Shown here: in pieces, positions 52,100 through 60,699 of the stretch | Position numbering within the stretch: position 1 is the first letter of the stretch | Layout: the number at the start of each line of letters is the position of its first letter | Translations under genes and position numbers: made by a program | Assembly (NCBI RefSeq): GCF_001645385.1 | Contig: NZ_LVHI01000013.1 | Coordinates: forward strand, 1-64,000 | Direction: 5' to 3' | Source of the DNA: Rhodococcoides kyotonense | GTDB lineage: Bacteria; Actinomycetota; Actinomycetes; Mycobacteriales; Mycobacteriaceae | DNA length: 64,000 nt | Notes under the pieces: model-generated | Told to the model about the DNA's origin: nothing | What the model saw: only the letters and a program-made list of their open reading frames with translations | Databases searched by the model: none

Positions 52100-52139
52100 G
52101 GTCAACATAAGGTCAATAAACCGAGCAGGGTCAATAAAC
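52100..52139. promoter_or_regulatory. Direct repeats upstream of the XRE-like operon
   Basis: GGTCAACA at 52100, then GGTCAATAAAC at 52111-52121 and again at 52129-52139, 18 bases apart. They lie 20-60 bases before the GTG at 52080. They may be regulator sites or overlapping TTGACC-type promoter elements. No gene is evident from 52081 to 52410. Confidence 0.45.
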
Positions 52140-52410
52140 GGGCTGGATTCGAAATGCCTGGTCAGAGGCATGTGATCCGTTCGAAATTGACTTCTACTTG
52201 CCCATCGCTCAAAGGGACCATAGTGTTCCGCTCGTGACGAAACACGGCGCAATCAGATCGCGCGTTGAGTTTCGTGAATCTAGAAGACTGGATCCACGGG
52301 ACGACCAGCGAAGGGCGGTCGGCCCACCGAAGACCGACCGAGGCGATTCCGTTCAGCTGCCACTGGACCGGACTACTGGCGACGAGAACGTCGTCCTGCC
52401 ATCAACGTCC

Positions 52411-52854
52411 TCACGGAAGTACGTCCGACGGTCGGTTTCGCACGCGATCGAAGGAGGCAACTACACGCGACACCTCGAAACCAAGGGCGTTGGCGATCTT
52501 TCGGGCCATTGCGTCCGACAGCTTCACATGACCGCGTTCGAGTGCGCCAATGTGCTGAGGGCTCACCTGAACCTTGCCAGCAAGATCACCCTGCGTAAGG
52601 CCGCGAGCTACCCGCAAGTCTCCAAGGTGCTCATCGCTGGGGTCCACGATCACCACATCGGTCACACCCACTTGCAGCACTGCGAGGCAGCGGGCAAGTG
52701 CGGCGATACCCGGATCCGCCTTTCCTTGCTCCCACTGCGAGTAGGTCGACGCTCCGATACCGCCCCGTCGAGCAACCTCCGCGCCACTGAGCCCGGCCTT
52801 GGCTCGGGCGTCTCGCAGGCGGCTCGGATCGAAACCGCGGAGGCGGCGCTTCAT
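52411..52854 (-). CDS. Tandem XRE-family helix-turn-helix protein
   Basis: 147 residues from the ATG at 52854. Two HTH_3 domains: LRDARAKAGLSGAEVARRGG, IGASTYSQWEQGKADPGIAA at residues 10-60, and LRVARGLTQGDLAGKVQVSP, QHIGALERGHVKLSDAMARK at 80-130. Likely a regulator of plasmid genes. Targets unknown. Confidence 0.85.
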   Translation of the reverse strand: MKRRLRGFDPSRLRDARAKAGLSGAEVARRGGIGASTYSQWEQGKADPGIAALARCLAVLQVGVTDVVIVDPSDEHLGDLRVARGLTQGDLAGKVQVSPQHIGALERGHVKLSDAMARKIANALGFEVSRVVASFDRVRNRPSDVLP

Positions 52855-53591
52855 CGCTGGTACTCCACGGTGAGTCACAATGTCACCCGCCTATTCCTGG
52901 TAGCACATAATGTAGTCGCAAAACGGATTGGTTATCACGGGTTGTTTAAACCGGACTGTCGAAGTAAGGTTTAGCACAGGACCCGAACAAAGAAGAACCC
53001 CCGTGGTGCGCGTAGCTGATTGGCGTCCGCAAAGCGCATCCACGAGGGCCGACCCAGCAGACAGGGGTGCGACCGAAGTCGCGTCTACATGGGCATTCTC
53101 AGCCTAACTGACGTCGACGTACGTAGCGCCCCGGAACGGAGCGCTACGTGCTGTCCATTCACTCAGGAAGCCTCGAAGTCCCAGCGGCCGTACAGATGCC
53201 ACGAGACCAGTGCAGCGCAATGAACGACCGAGTCGTCGGTCTCGCCGTGTGCTCCTTGTCCTCGGCACCGCATTCCACGCACCTTCTTCTGTGCGAAGAG
53301 ACTGGCGAACCCATGGGCACATGGACCGATGCCGATCCGACGTTCCGTGTACCCACGGACGGTTCGAAGACCATGCCCGGCGTCCGATCGCGCACATTCG
53401 GCGACGCCGCCTGACCCCAATCGTGAGCTACAGCGACAGTCCGACTCCTGAGACTTCGCCGTAGCTCATTTGGTGGACCGGCGCGAGGGTCGCACGGTGA
53501 CGCTTCGACCTCATCGTGTGCCGAACTGAGCGACCCCGCCGGGACATCGAACACACTCCCACCCCTCCACTGACAGAAAGGAATACGACCG
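52855..53591. other. Leader region of the transfer operon
   Basis: No convincing gene was seen. It holds a hairpin ACGTAGCGC-N11-GCGCTACGT at 53121-53149 and an imperfect pairing of CCCCGTGGTGCGC near 52998 with GCGCATCCACGAGGG near 53034. Promoters for the XRE gene (minus) and the transfer operon (plus) are probably here. Confidence 0.4.
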
Positions 53592-53642
53592 ATGCCTTGG
53601 ATCTTCTCGCAGCTCTGGTTCTGGCTCGGCCTGCTGGGCTGA
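53592..53642 (+). CDS. 16-residue Trp-rich leader peptide
   Basis: Encodes MPWIFSQLWFWLGLLG, with AAAGGA eleven bases upstream of the ATG. Three of 16 residues are Trp and nearly all are hydrophobic. A stable hairpin follows seven bases after the stop. It could be an attenuation-type leader or a tiny membrane peptide. Confidence 0.45.
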   Translation: MPWIFSQLWFWLGLLG

Positions 53643-53648
53643 GCGCTC

Positions 53649-53687
53649 GTGGATGCCAGCGGGCAACGGACGCGCGCTGGCATCCAC
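53649..53687 (+). terminator. Strong hairpin after the leader peptide, possible attenuator
   Basis: A perfect 13-bp stem GTGGATGCCAGCG / CGCTGGCATCCAC with a 13-base loop. There is no T-run after it, so termination would need another factor. It lies between the leader peptide and the first large transfer gene. Confidence 0.55.
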
Positions 53688-53853
53688 TCCCAAGGCATCA
53701 CCCGTCGTCTGCGCTGAGGGATCACCCGAAGGCTGACCCTCGTTTTCGGTCGCTTTCTCAGCGTGGACGGTGGTGGTTCCACCATCAACCACTCCGGTCA
53801 CACATCACCCAATACCGCTGCATCGCAGCGGCTTACGAAAGGCACAGCCGCAA

Positions 53854-55047
53854 ATGTCTCCTCAGCAAGGAATTGGTGGGCGTCACCGCCGCCGCAGGGA
53901 CCGGGCTCTCGTTCTGACTGCCGTTCCTGTGGCCGTCGCCCTCGCGTGGGGCACCGCAACCGCACACGCGGCACCGCAGGACTTCGTAACCGCCCCCGAC
54001 ACCGCACAGTCCGGAACCACCGACACCACCCCCGTCGCGCCGCCGCCGGCCCCGACCCAGGAACGCCAGTTCCTGCCCGGCTACCAGGCCTCACCCCAGG
54101 TGCAGCAGTCCCAGTGGCGTAGCTACGACGACTACCGGTCCGGCAACCAGCAGTCCTCGTACCAGACCACCTACTACGAGCCTGCCCCCGCACCGCAGGC
54201 CGCGCCGACCGACGCACCGCCTGCCCTGCAAGCGGCCCCGCCGCCCCCGCCGCCGGTTCCGACTGTGCAGCGCAAGGTCATCGCACCGATCGACGCACCC
54301 GAGGGCTACGTCCTCGTCGGCGGCGAACTCGTCCCGTACGACCCGAACCTGCTCGATCCGAACCTGGTCGAGCAGTTCAACAACACCGGAGCCGCCATCC
54401 AGGCCGACGGCGGAAACTGGCTCGTGGACAACGGATTCGCCGACGCCTCCCGCGCGGACCGGATCGCTGCGGGCACCATCACCGGCGTCGTCGCAGGCGG
54501 CGCGGCCGGCCTCGCAGCATCCGCCGTCCCGGCCGCAGTCATCACCGGAACCGCCGCTGCGATCGGCGGCGGACTCGGCGTCGCCGCCACCACAGGCACC
54601 GGAGCCATCGTCTGGGGCGGACCGGTCGGCTGGGTCTTCATCCCCGGCGCAGCAGCACTCGCCGGTGCAGGCGTAGGCGCTGCACTCTCGGCACCGATCG
54701 TTCTCGGTCTGACCGGTGCAGGCGCTGCGATCGGCGGCGTTCTCGGTGCCACCGTCCTCGGCGGTGAGCAGCAGATCATCGAAGAGCCCGCACCGCTCCC
54801 GGCACCCGAGGCCGTCCCGGCCCCGCCGGTCACCGCCGCGCCGCTGGCACTGGATGCCCCCAGTGTTCAGAGCGCCATCGATGCCCCGGTGTGGACCGAA
54901 CCGGCCTTCGAGCAGGCCGCGCAGTTCACCTCCACAGTGCTCGAGCAGCCCGCTGTGGCTGACACCGTCGCTGCGGTGAACACCGCCGTCGCACCGGTTC
55001 TCGACCAGGCGAACGCTGCCCTGGCAGGCCTAAACCTCGCGATCTGA
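53854..55047 (+). CDS. Secreted protein with Gly/Ala-rich hydrophobic core
   Basis: 397 residues from the ATG at 53854 with GAAAGG upstream. Signal peptide: basic GGRHRRRRDR, hydrophobic LVLTAVPVAVALAWGTATAH, cleavage near AHA-AP. Then a Pro/Gln/Tyr-rich linker. Residues about 200-330 are a long Gly/Ala-rich hydrophobic region with glycine-zipper character (AGTITGVVAGGAAGLAASAV, PAAVITGTAAAIGGGLGVAA). Probably cell-envelope associated and part of the mating apparatus. No family recognised. Confidence 0.65.
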   Translation: MSPQQGIGGRHRRRRDRALVLTAVPVAVALAWGTATAHAAPQDFVTAPDTAQSGTTDTTPVAPPPAPTQERQFLPGYQASPQVQQSQWRSYDDYRSGNQQSSYQTTYYEPAPAPQAAPTDAPPALQAAPPPPPPVPTVQRKVIAPIDAPEGYVLVGGELVPYDPNLLDPNLVEQFNNTGAAIQADGGNWLVDNGFADASRADRIAAGTITGVVAGGAAGLAASAVPAAVITGTAAAIGGGLGVAATTGTGAIVWGGPVGWVFIPGAAALAGAGVGAALSAPIVLGLTGAGAAIGGVLGATVLGGEQQIIEEPAPLPAPEAVPAPPVTAAPLALDAPSVQSAIDAPVWTEPAFEQAAQFTSTVLEQPAVADTVAAVNTAVAPVLDQANAALAGLNLAI

Positions 55048-55138
55048 TCTCCGGGTGCAGCCCGACCGTACCGGTGGGCGGGCTGTATCCGAAGGTTCGA
55101 TCCCGTTCCTGCACTTCGACACTCGGAAAGGCCCTGTT

Positions 55139-55987
55139 GTGGCACCTCGAGAGACCCCCGACGACAGCTCCGATGATTGGTTCGCCGACCCTGTCGTCGC
55201 CGACACAGAGACTGTCGCTGCAGCGTCCGAGCGCAGACTGACCGTCCTGACCGACCAGCACCATACCGACGTCGATCCCGACGACGACTGGTTCGCAGGC
55301 GACTCTGCCGACGACCCGGCCCCAGCAGCCCGGCCGACGGACGGATACAGCTCCTTCGACGAACGGACCTCTCTACTTCGCGCTGGAGGCCGCTACACCG
55401 CACCCACACCCACGCAGTCGTGGTGGCGACGCCACCGCTCCACTATCGCCGTCACGACTGCCCTCACGGTCTTGGTCGGGGGAGGCCTGGGAGCAGCTCT
55501 GGTCCTCACCGGCGTCGGTGACGAACCGCAAGCCCCTGCCGCTCTGCTGCCCGACGAGATCCTGACCACCACAACCGTTCCCACATCAGCAGCTCCCGCT
55601 GCCGCCGGAGCCGCCGCAGCCGACGTCACCTGGTGCCGGGGGCAAGCCGACGGCGACCCGGTCACCGAAGACAGCGACGACCCCGGCGCGGTGGCGATCT
55701 GGCGGTTCGAAAAGGCCTTCTACTTCGACCGCGACGGTGCCGCAGCCCGCGCCGCAGGTGCACCGGACGCGGTGATGGCGTCCGCACAGAGACTCCAGCA
55801 GGGAATCGACCAGCTCGAGGCCGATGTCGAGTTCTGTGTCCTGGCCGACCCGATCGACGCCGGAATGTACGACGTCACCGTCGTCGAACGCGGCCCCGGC
55901 ATCGACGGACGCACGAGCCGCCAACGGATCACCACCACCAAGCAGCAGGACGGCACGACGCTCATCTCCGCCATTGTCTCCCGCTGA
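55139..55987 (+). CDS. Single-pass membrane protein with extracytoplasmic domain
   Basis: 282 residues from a GTG at 55139 with GGAAAGG upstream. An acidic cytoplasmic N-terminus has two DDWFA motifs, a basic WWRRHRST precedes the helix IAVTTALTVLVGGGLGAALV, then a C-terminal domain (VAIWRFEKAFYFDRDGAAAR, YDVTVVERGPGIDGRT) with a possible disulphide. Topology resembles T4SS VirB8-like parts, but the match is to topology only. Confidence 0.6.
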   Translation: MAPRETPDDSSDDWFADPVVADTETVAAASERRLTVLTDQHHTDVDPDDDWFAGDSADDPAPAARPTDGYSSFDERTSLLRAGGRYTAPTPTQSWWRRHRSTIAVTTALTVLVGGGLGAALVLTGVGDEPQAPAALLPDEILTTTTVPTSAAPAAAGAAAADVTWCRGQADGDPVTEDSDDPGAVAIWRFEKAFYFDRDGAAARAAGAPDAVMASAQRLQQGIDQLEADVEFCVLADPIDAGMYDVTVVERGPGIDGRTSRQRITTTKQQDGTTLISAIVSR

Positions 55988-56036
55988 CCCCATGACCAGG
56001 CATATCCGCTGGACCCCACCGAAGAAGAGAGAAGCC

Positions 56037-57695
56037 GTGCACACATCCATCGACCAGGTTCGCCGCCTGCTCGCCGCTACCGCCGCAGTGACCATCGTGG
56101 TCTCCGCGAGCGGTGTCGCGGCCGCGCAGCCGTCCACGACACCCACCCCACCGGACACCGGTAGCGGGGACTGCCCGGTGCTGCATCTCGTGGTGGTCCC
56201 CGGCACCACCGAGATCGACGAGAACTCGTCTCCCGACGCCGATTCCGGCTTCTTCTCCCGCCTGACCGTGCCCGCGATGCGCGATGCGAACTCCGGTGAC
56301 GGGCCTGCTCTCGAACGTAGCTACGTCCCGTACCCGGCGAGTTTCGGCGGCAAGCCAGGGGACCGCTCTGCCGTTCCGTACGCCCAGTCCGTCGACATCG
56401 GCGTCGAGAACACCACCAAGATGATCTCCGATATCGCCGTACGGTGCCCCGGAACGAAGGTCTTCCTCTCCGGCTACTCCCAGGGCGGCGAGGTCGCGTC
56501 CCAGGTCACCCGCGAGATCGGGGCAGGAACCGGACCCGTCGACGCCGAGCACTTCGCCGGCGCAGCACTGTTCTCCGATCCCACCCGCGCCGAAGGCGAA
56601 GACGTCATCGCCAGCGGGGGATCGACCCCTGCCCCGGCACCGGGCACTGACGGTGCAGCAGTGGACACCGTCCAACTCGCCCCGGCCGTCGCCGCAGCCG
56701 CCCCCGCAGGCGGCGGTATCGCACCGACACCGAAGATCGCCGGATTCGGAGCAGTCTCGGATCGTGTCGCCTCGTACTGCACCGCAGGCGATCTCGCGTG
56801 CGACACCCCCGTCGACGCCCCCGCCGCCAAGCTGGTGGCCTCCATTGCCGGACAGTCCTCGATGGACACCCGCGACCCCGTCCGGATCCTCACCGACGTC
56901 TCCACCGCCGTCGGACGCACTGCCCTGATGACCGGTGCGTCGGTGATCAACGACAACATCGACTTCGACTCCAAGGCAGGACGATTCGAGGTCAACTCGT
57001 CCTCGGAAACAGTGCTGTCGAAGATGGCGAAGTACTCCGATCCTTCCGCCACCTCGACCGACGAGATGATCGACGAAGCGGTCGGTGCGGTCACCAAGAT
57101 CGCCGGTATGGCCATCGGCGCGGCGATCACCGTCGCCAAGGACGTCATCACCCCCGAGACGATCGGCCAGCTCGCCACCGTCGGCCTGACCAACCCACCC
57201 GCAGCCCTCGGCATACTCGCCACCAAAGTGCTGTCCTCGGCGGTCAAGCTCGTACCCCCGGCCACCATCGACTCGGCCGTCGACGTCGCATTCGAGGAAG
57301 TGTCGAACACCATCGACGAGAACGCCGGCCTCGCGCAACTCGTCACCGACACCTCGTACTGGAACACCGCCACCAAACACGGCTCCTACGACAGTGTTCC
57401 GGTCGGATCCCAAGGTGAGACCCCCGTCGAGCTGACCGTCCGGTGGATCGTCGCACTCGCCGCCGACCTGACCGGCGATCAGAGCCTCGCCGACAAGGTC
57501 GGGGCAGTGATCAAACAGGGTGCGTCGCTGTTCGCCACCACCGACACCGTCCGCAGCGCCGGAAGCATCCTCGCCGCCCACGCCACCGTCGGAGCCACCG
57601 GCACCGCCACCACGACGACCTCAGCGGCCACCACGACGACACCCTCTGTTTCTGCCACTGTGCCGACCACCGTCTCACCAACCACCACTCGGTGA
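56037..57695 (+). CDS. Secreted cutinase-family protein with long C-terminal extension
   Basis: 552 residues from a GTG at 56037; an ATG at 55992 is possible. Signal peptide ending near AAAQPS. The cutinase fold shows CPVLHLVVVPGTTEIDENSS, then CPGTKVFLSGYSQGGEVASQ (GYSQG nucleophile Ser), a Cys-rich TAGDLACDTP loop and a distal helical part. The C-terminal 280 residues are an extra region ending in a Thr-rich tail. Cutinases cleave ester bonds in lipids; in a transfer operon it may open the mycolate envelope locally. Confidence 0.8.
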   Translation: MHTSIDQVRRLLAATAAVTIVVSASGVAAAQPSTTPTPPDTGSGDCPVLHLVVVPGTTEIDENSSPDADSGFFSRLTVPAMRDANSGDGPALERSYVPYPASFGGKPGDRSAVPYAQSVDIGVENTTKMISDIAVRCPGTKVFLSGYSQGGEVASQVTREIGAGTGPVDAEHFAGAALFSDPTRAEGEDVIASGGSTPAPAPGTDGAAVDTVQLAPAVAAAAPAGGGIAPTPKIAGFGAVSDRVASYCTAGDLACDTPVDAPAAKLVASIAGQSSMDTRDPVRILTDVSTAVGRTALMTGASVINDNIDFDSKAGRFEVNSSSETVLSKMAKYSDPSATSTDEMIDEAVGAVTKIAGMAIGAAITVAKDVITPETIGQLATVGLTNPPAALGILATKVLSSAVKLVPPATIDSAVDVAFEEVSNTIDENAGLAQLVTDTSYWNTATKHGSYDSVPVGSQGETPVELTVRWIVALAADLTGDQSLADKVGAVIKQGASLFATTDTVRSAGSILAAHATVGATGTATTTTSAATTTTPSVSATVPTTVSPTTTR

Positions 57696-57727
57696 CCGAG
57701 AACGCCGGAGAAGGAGGTGCGCCTGAC

Positions 57728-58366
57728 ATGGCCGCACAACCAGCTGAGCACCATGACTATTACCGAGACGACGACGTGTCGGTCACCCCGGCCGGGCTGC
57801 GGATACCGCCGCCCGAACGCCGAGCACCGATTCACGACGTTCCGGTCGCAGTCCACGGTCGCCCGCCCGTGATGTGGCTCCTCGCCGCTCACGGGCGCTC
57901 CGGCGCAGGCACACTCGCCCAGATCTGGGCCCCGGCGGGCGATGCCTGCCGGGGCTGGCCCGCCGCCGACCGGCACCGCAATGTCGTCGTCGTCTGCCGC
58001 ACCGACCGCGCCGGCCTCGACGCCGCCCACGACCTTCTCCTGCAAGCTCAGGCCGGCCTCGTCGGCGACTGCACTCTCCTCGGACTGGTCCTGGTACCCG
58101 ATGCCCCCGGCCCACTCCCCAAGACCCTGCGCCGATGGGCGGACGTCGTCGCCTCCGCAGCACCAGCGGTGTGGCGGATCCCGTACGTCGAGGATCTGCG
58201 CACCCACAAACAGAACGAACTCGCGATCTGGACCCCCACCGAACCCGACCCACCCCCACCGGGGCGGATGCGAGCCCCCGCCCCCTCTACGGCCAGCCCA
58301 CATCACGAACTCGCCGCGATCGGGCGAGAGATCTTCACCGCCGCCCGCAATGCGTCAGGCCACTGA
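57728..58366 (+). CDS. DUF6668-like P-loop-related protein
   Basis: 212 residues, with GGAGG upstream of the ATG. The core PPVMWLLAAHGRSGAGTLAQ resembles a P-loop with a changed end, then VVVVCRTDRAGLDAAHDLLL and LLGLVLVPDAPGPLPKTLRR, VVASAAPAVWRIPYVEDLR. From memory this is DUF6668, found in actinobacterial conjugative elements. Probably a cytoplasmic partner of the secretion machine. Confidence 0.65.
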   Translation: MAAQPAEHHDYYRDDDVSVTPAGLRIPPPERRAPIHDVPVAVHGRPPVMWLLAAHGRSGAGTLAQIWAPAGDACRGWPAADRHRNVVVVCRTDRAGLDAAHDLLLQAQAGLVGDCTLLGLVLVPDAPGPLPKTLRRWADVVASAAPAVWRIPYVEDLRTHKQNELAIWTPTEPDPPPPGRMRAPAPSTASPHHELAAIGREIFTAARNASGH

Positions 58367-58402
58367 ACCACACCCTCTCAACCAACACCCAAGGAGAACA
58401 CC

Positions 58403-58702
58403 ATGATTGCCAGCCTCACCGCATCGACGACCACGTTCCTCGCGCAGAACATCGGCGACGTCAGCCCCCAAGCACCGGACGGCCCCACCGGGGACAAGAT
58501 CTTGACCCTGCTGTCCTGGCTGATGTGGGGCTGCATCATCGCCGCCGTCGCCGGAATCATGATCTGCGGCGCGATGCTCGCGTACGAGAAAATCTCCGGC
58601 GGAGGCCAAGGCGGCAACGCAACCGGGAAACTCGTCGGCGGACTGTTCGGGTCCATCGTCATCGGTGGTGCCGCGGGCCTGGTCAACATGCTCGTCCTAT
58701 GA
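58403..58702 (+). CDS. Pilin-like small membrane protein 1
   Basis: 99 residues with two helices (LSWLMWGCIIAAVAGIMICG and LFGSIVIGGAAGLVNMLVL) and a short Gly-rich loop between, preceded by a signal-like start. Topology matches VirB2/TrbC-type pilins. Two related genes follow in ATGA overlap. Confidence 0.65.
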   Translation: MIASLTASTTTFLAQNIGDVSPQAPDGPTGDKILTLLSWLMWGCIIAAVAGIMICGAMLAYEKISGGGQGGNATGKLVGGLFGSIVIGGAAGLVNMLVL

Positions 58703-58905
58703 CCATCCTGAACGGGGCACTGTGGGGTCTGATCATCGCCTCGCTCGTCGGAGTCATGGTCGGCGGCGGTGAGCTTGCGTACGACCAGTTCAGGGGTTGC
58801 GGGTGCCAGGCCAACCAGCGGGCCACCGGACTGCTGTACGGGTCGATACTGCTCGGATTCGTTGCCGGAGTGGCGAATACAGTGGTCACGGCGGCGATGA
58901 CATGA
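58699..58905 (+). CDS. Pilin-like small membrane protein 2
   Basis: 68 residues, overlapping its neighbours by ATGA on both sides. Helices GALWGLIIASLVGVMVGGGE and GLLYGSILLGFVAGVANTVV align with those of proteins 1 and 3. A CGC motif lies in the loop. Likely membrane component of the transfer channel. Confidence 0.65.
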   Translation: MTILNGALWGLIIASLVGVMVGGGELAYDQFRGCGCQANQRATGLLYGSILLGFVAGVANTVVTAAMT

Positions 58906-59171
58906 ACACCCACGTGCTCGCGCAACCACCGACCTCACCGGTCGAGTGGCCGGACGAGGTGTGGCAGCCGATCATGACCGGCCTGTCGTGGCTGCTCTGG
59001 TTCGCCATCGTCACCTGCATCGCAGCACTGTTCGTGTGCGGGGCGGTATTCGTCAACCAACGCAAATCCACCGGAACACAGATGGTCGAGGACGCCACAC
59101 TGGTCCGGATCTTGATCTGCGCCGCCATCATCGGATCCGCATCCGGAATCGCCCAAGCCGTACTCGCCTGA
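58902..59171 (+). CDS. Pilin-like small membrane protein 3
   Basis: 89 residues. Helices LSWLLWFAIVTCIAALFVCG and LVRILICAAIIGSASGIAQA match the pattern of the two preceding genes. Overlaps the previous gene by ATGA. Third member of the triplet. Confidence 0.65.
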   Translation: MNTHVLAQPPTSPVEWPDEVWQPIMTGLSWLLWFAIVTCIAALFVCGAVFVNQRKSTGTQMVEDATLVRILICAAIIGSASGIAQAVLA

Positions 59172-59224
59172 CAAGCCCACATTCCCTGCGCCCGAACTGC
59201 ACTCGACCCGAAAGGCCTCTCCTG

Positions 59225-59863
59225 ATGACCGTCTCCCGCACACTTCGGATCGCCGCGACAACGGCGACCGTCCTTGCTCTCGCTGCGTGCGGATCCGGCA
59301 ACGACGACTCACCCGCCGCTGCCCCGGATCCGGCACCGGATCTGCGGTCCGCCCCGGCCGAGCTGACCTGGCGCGAGGTAGCAGGGGTATCGGTGCCGAC
59401 TTCACGGGTCGATGGCCCCCATACCGGAACGTCGGTGAACCGCAGCGGATACGCACAGACCCCGCAAGGCGCTGTCCTGGCCGCGATCAACGGGCAGACG
59501 GCACTCGCCGTCGCCGACGACCGCTCGTGGCCGGAAGTGGTCAACACCGTGACCGCACCCGGACCCGGTCGCGACGAGTTCGCGGCCGCCCGCGCCGCCG
59601 TCACCGTCTCCGGATCGGTCCCGGCTGACGCGGCACCGAAGTTCGTCGGGTTCGAGGTCACCGACTACTCCAGTGATCCGCTTTCGGCGGGGGTGTCGGT
59701 GGCACAAACCATCGGAACCGGAACCGAGTTGTTTTCCTATCCGGTCGCGCTGCAATGGATCAGCGGCGATTGGCGGATCGTGCTACCCACTTCCGAGGAA
59801 AACATCGACGCCGTCGAGATCGACAACCTCGACGGCTACACCACATTGGAGCGCACCCCATGA
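59225..59863 (+). CDS. Lipoprotein of the transfer operon
   Basis: 212 residues. Signal and lipobox: TLRIAATTATVLALAAC. The mature part contains SGYAQTPQGAVLAAINGQTA, shared in short form with the next gene (GYTRTPQGAALAAANF), then FAAARAAVTVSGSVPADAAP and VALQWISGDWRIVLP. Likely faces outward as a mating-channel lipoprotein. Stop overlaps the next start. Confidence 0.75.
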   Translation: MTVSRTLRIAATTATVLALAACGSGNDDSPAAAPDPAPDLRSAPAELTWREVAGVSVPTSRVDGPHTGTSVNRSGYAQTPQGAVLAAINGQTALAVADDRSWPEVVNTVTAPGPGRDEFAAARAAVTVSGSVPADAAPKFVGFEVTDYSSDPLSAGVSVAQTIGTGTELFSYPVALQWISGDWRIVLPTSEENIDAVEIDNLDGYTTLERTP

Positions 59864-60699
59864 ACCGTCGGCTACGTACCGTCCTGATTACCGTTGCTGC
59901 GATCGTCATCATCGCCATCATCGGCGCGATCGTGTTCATCATCCCGAACATGAACGACGACGACACCCCGACGACCACCGCTGGTCCACCGCCCACGACC
60001 GCAGCACCTACCCCCGGTGACTCCGAGCTCGACACCGGCGCGGAAGGCTTCGGTGTTCCCGACGCGGACCTGTCCGGGCGCACGGTGATGGTCCCGAACA
60101 ACCCTGCTGGCCAACCACTGCCGCAGCGAGAACCGACCGGGCCGCGAGTCGAATGCACGAACGACGGCCGACCGGTGACGTCCCCGGAGTCGATGATGAT
60201 TCAACGCAACTTCGGTGTCTCGACCCTGTACTCCGAGACGGATGGTCCGTCGTACATCGACGGCCTGGTCCTCGCCGGCTACACCCGCACCCCGCAAGGC
60301 GCGGCACTGGCCGCCGCTAACTTCCTACCCCGCGGCCTCGCGGGCGGACCCGTGGCTGTCGAATCCACGGAGAAGCTCACCCTGATACCTGACGAGAAGA
60401 TCGGTACCCAGGAGAAGAAAGAAGCAGAACTCGCGAAACCGGTCAACACCGAGACTGTGGCATTGCGGGCACCCATGGCGTTCAAGATCCTCTCCTGCAC
60501 GGACAGTTTCGCCGTCGTCGAGCTCGCTCAGATCCGCGATGTCGATGACGCCGGTAGACGGATGCAGAACCCGACCTACACAGGACTGCGCCTGAATATG
60601 GCGTGGGATGGTGGCACCTGGAAGGTCAGCAAACTCGACGGTGCCACTACTGGCGGCCCGTACAGCTCGCTCGATGGTTTCACCCGGTGGGCACTGTGA
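59860..60699 (+). CDS. Single-pass membrane protein related to the lipoprotein
   Basis: 279 residues. N-terminal anchor RTVLITVAAIVIIAIIGAIV, then a Thr/Pro linker and an outer domain with GYTRTPQGAALAAANF, FKILSCTDSFAVVELAQIRD and LNMAWDGGTWKVSKLDG. The strand-rich end (xxxxWDGGxWKV) resembles that of the preceding lipoprotein. Probably a paired envelope component. The next gene starts in GTGA overlap. Confidence 0.7.
   Translation: MNRRLRTVLITVAAIVIIAIIGAIVFIIPNMNDDDTPTTTAGPPPTTAAPTPGDSELDTGAEGFGVPDADLSGRTVMVPNNPAGQPLPQREPTGPRVECTNDGRPVTSPESMMIQRNFGVSTLYSETDGPSYIDGLVLAGYTRTPQGAALAAANFLPRGLAGGPVAVESTEKLTLIPDEKIGTQEKKEAELAKPVNTETVALRAPMAFKILSCTDSFAVVELAQIRDVDDAGRRMQNPTYTGLRLNMAWDGGTWKVSKLDGATTGGPYSSLDGFTRWAL

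Noticed and set aside
52990..53050. A tRNA-like fold near the transfer leader
   Set aside because: No TpsiC loop or CCA-adjacent acceptor pattern; only an imperfect stem could be drawn.
53148..53414. Possible 88-codon gene before the transfer operon
   Set aside because: No good ribosome binding site, no family, and overlapping open frames exist on both strands; kept as leader region.
58490..58506. A fourth copy of the CGTCAAGA palindrome (ACAAGATCTTGACC)
   Set aside because: Only the inner CAAGATCTTG matches and the centre spacing differs; it lies in coding sequence and is likely chance.
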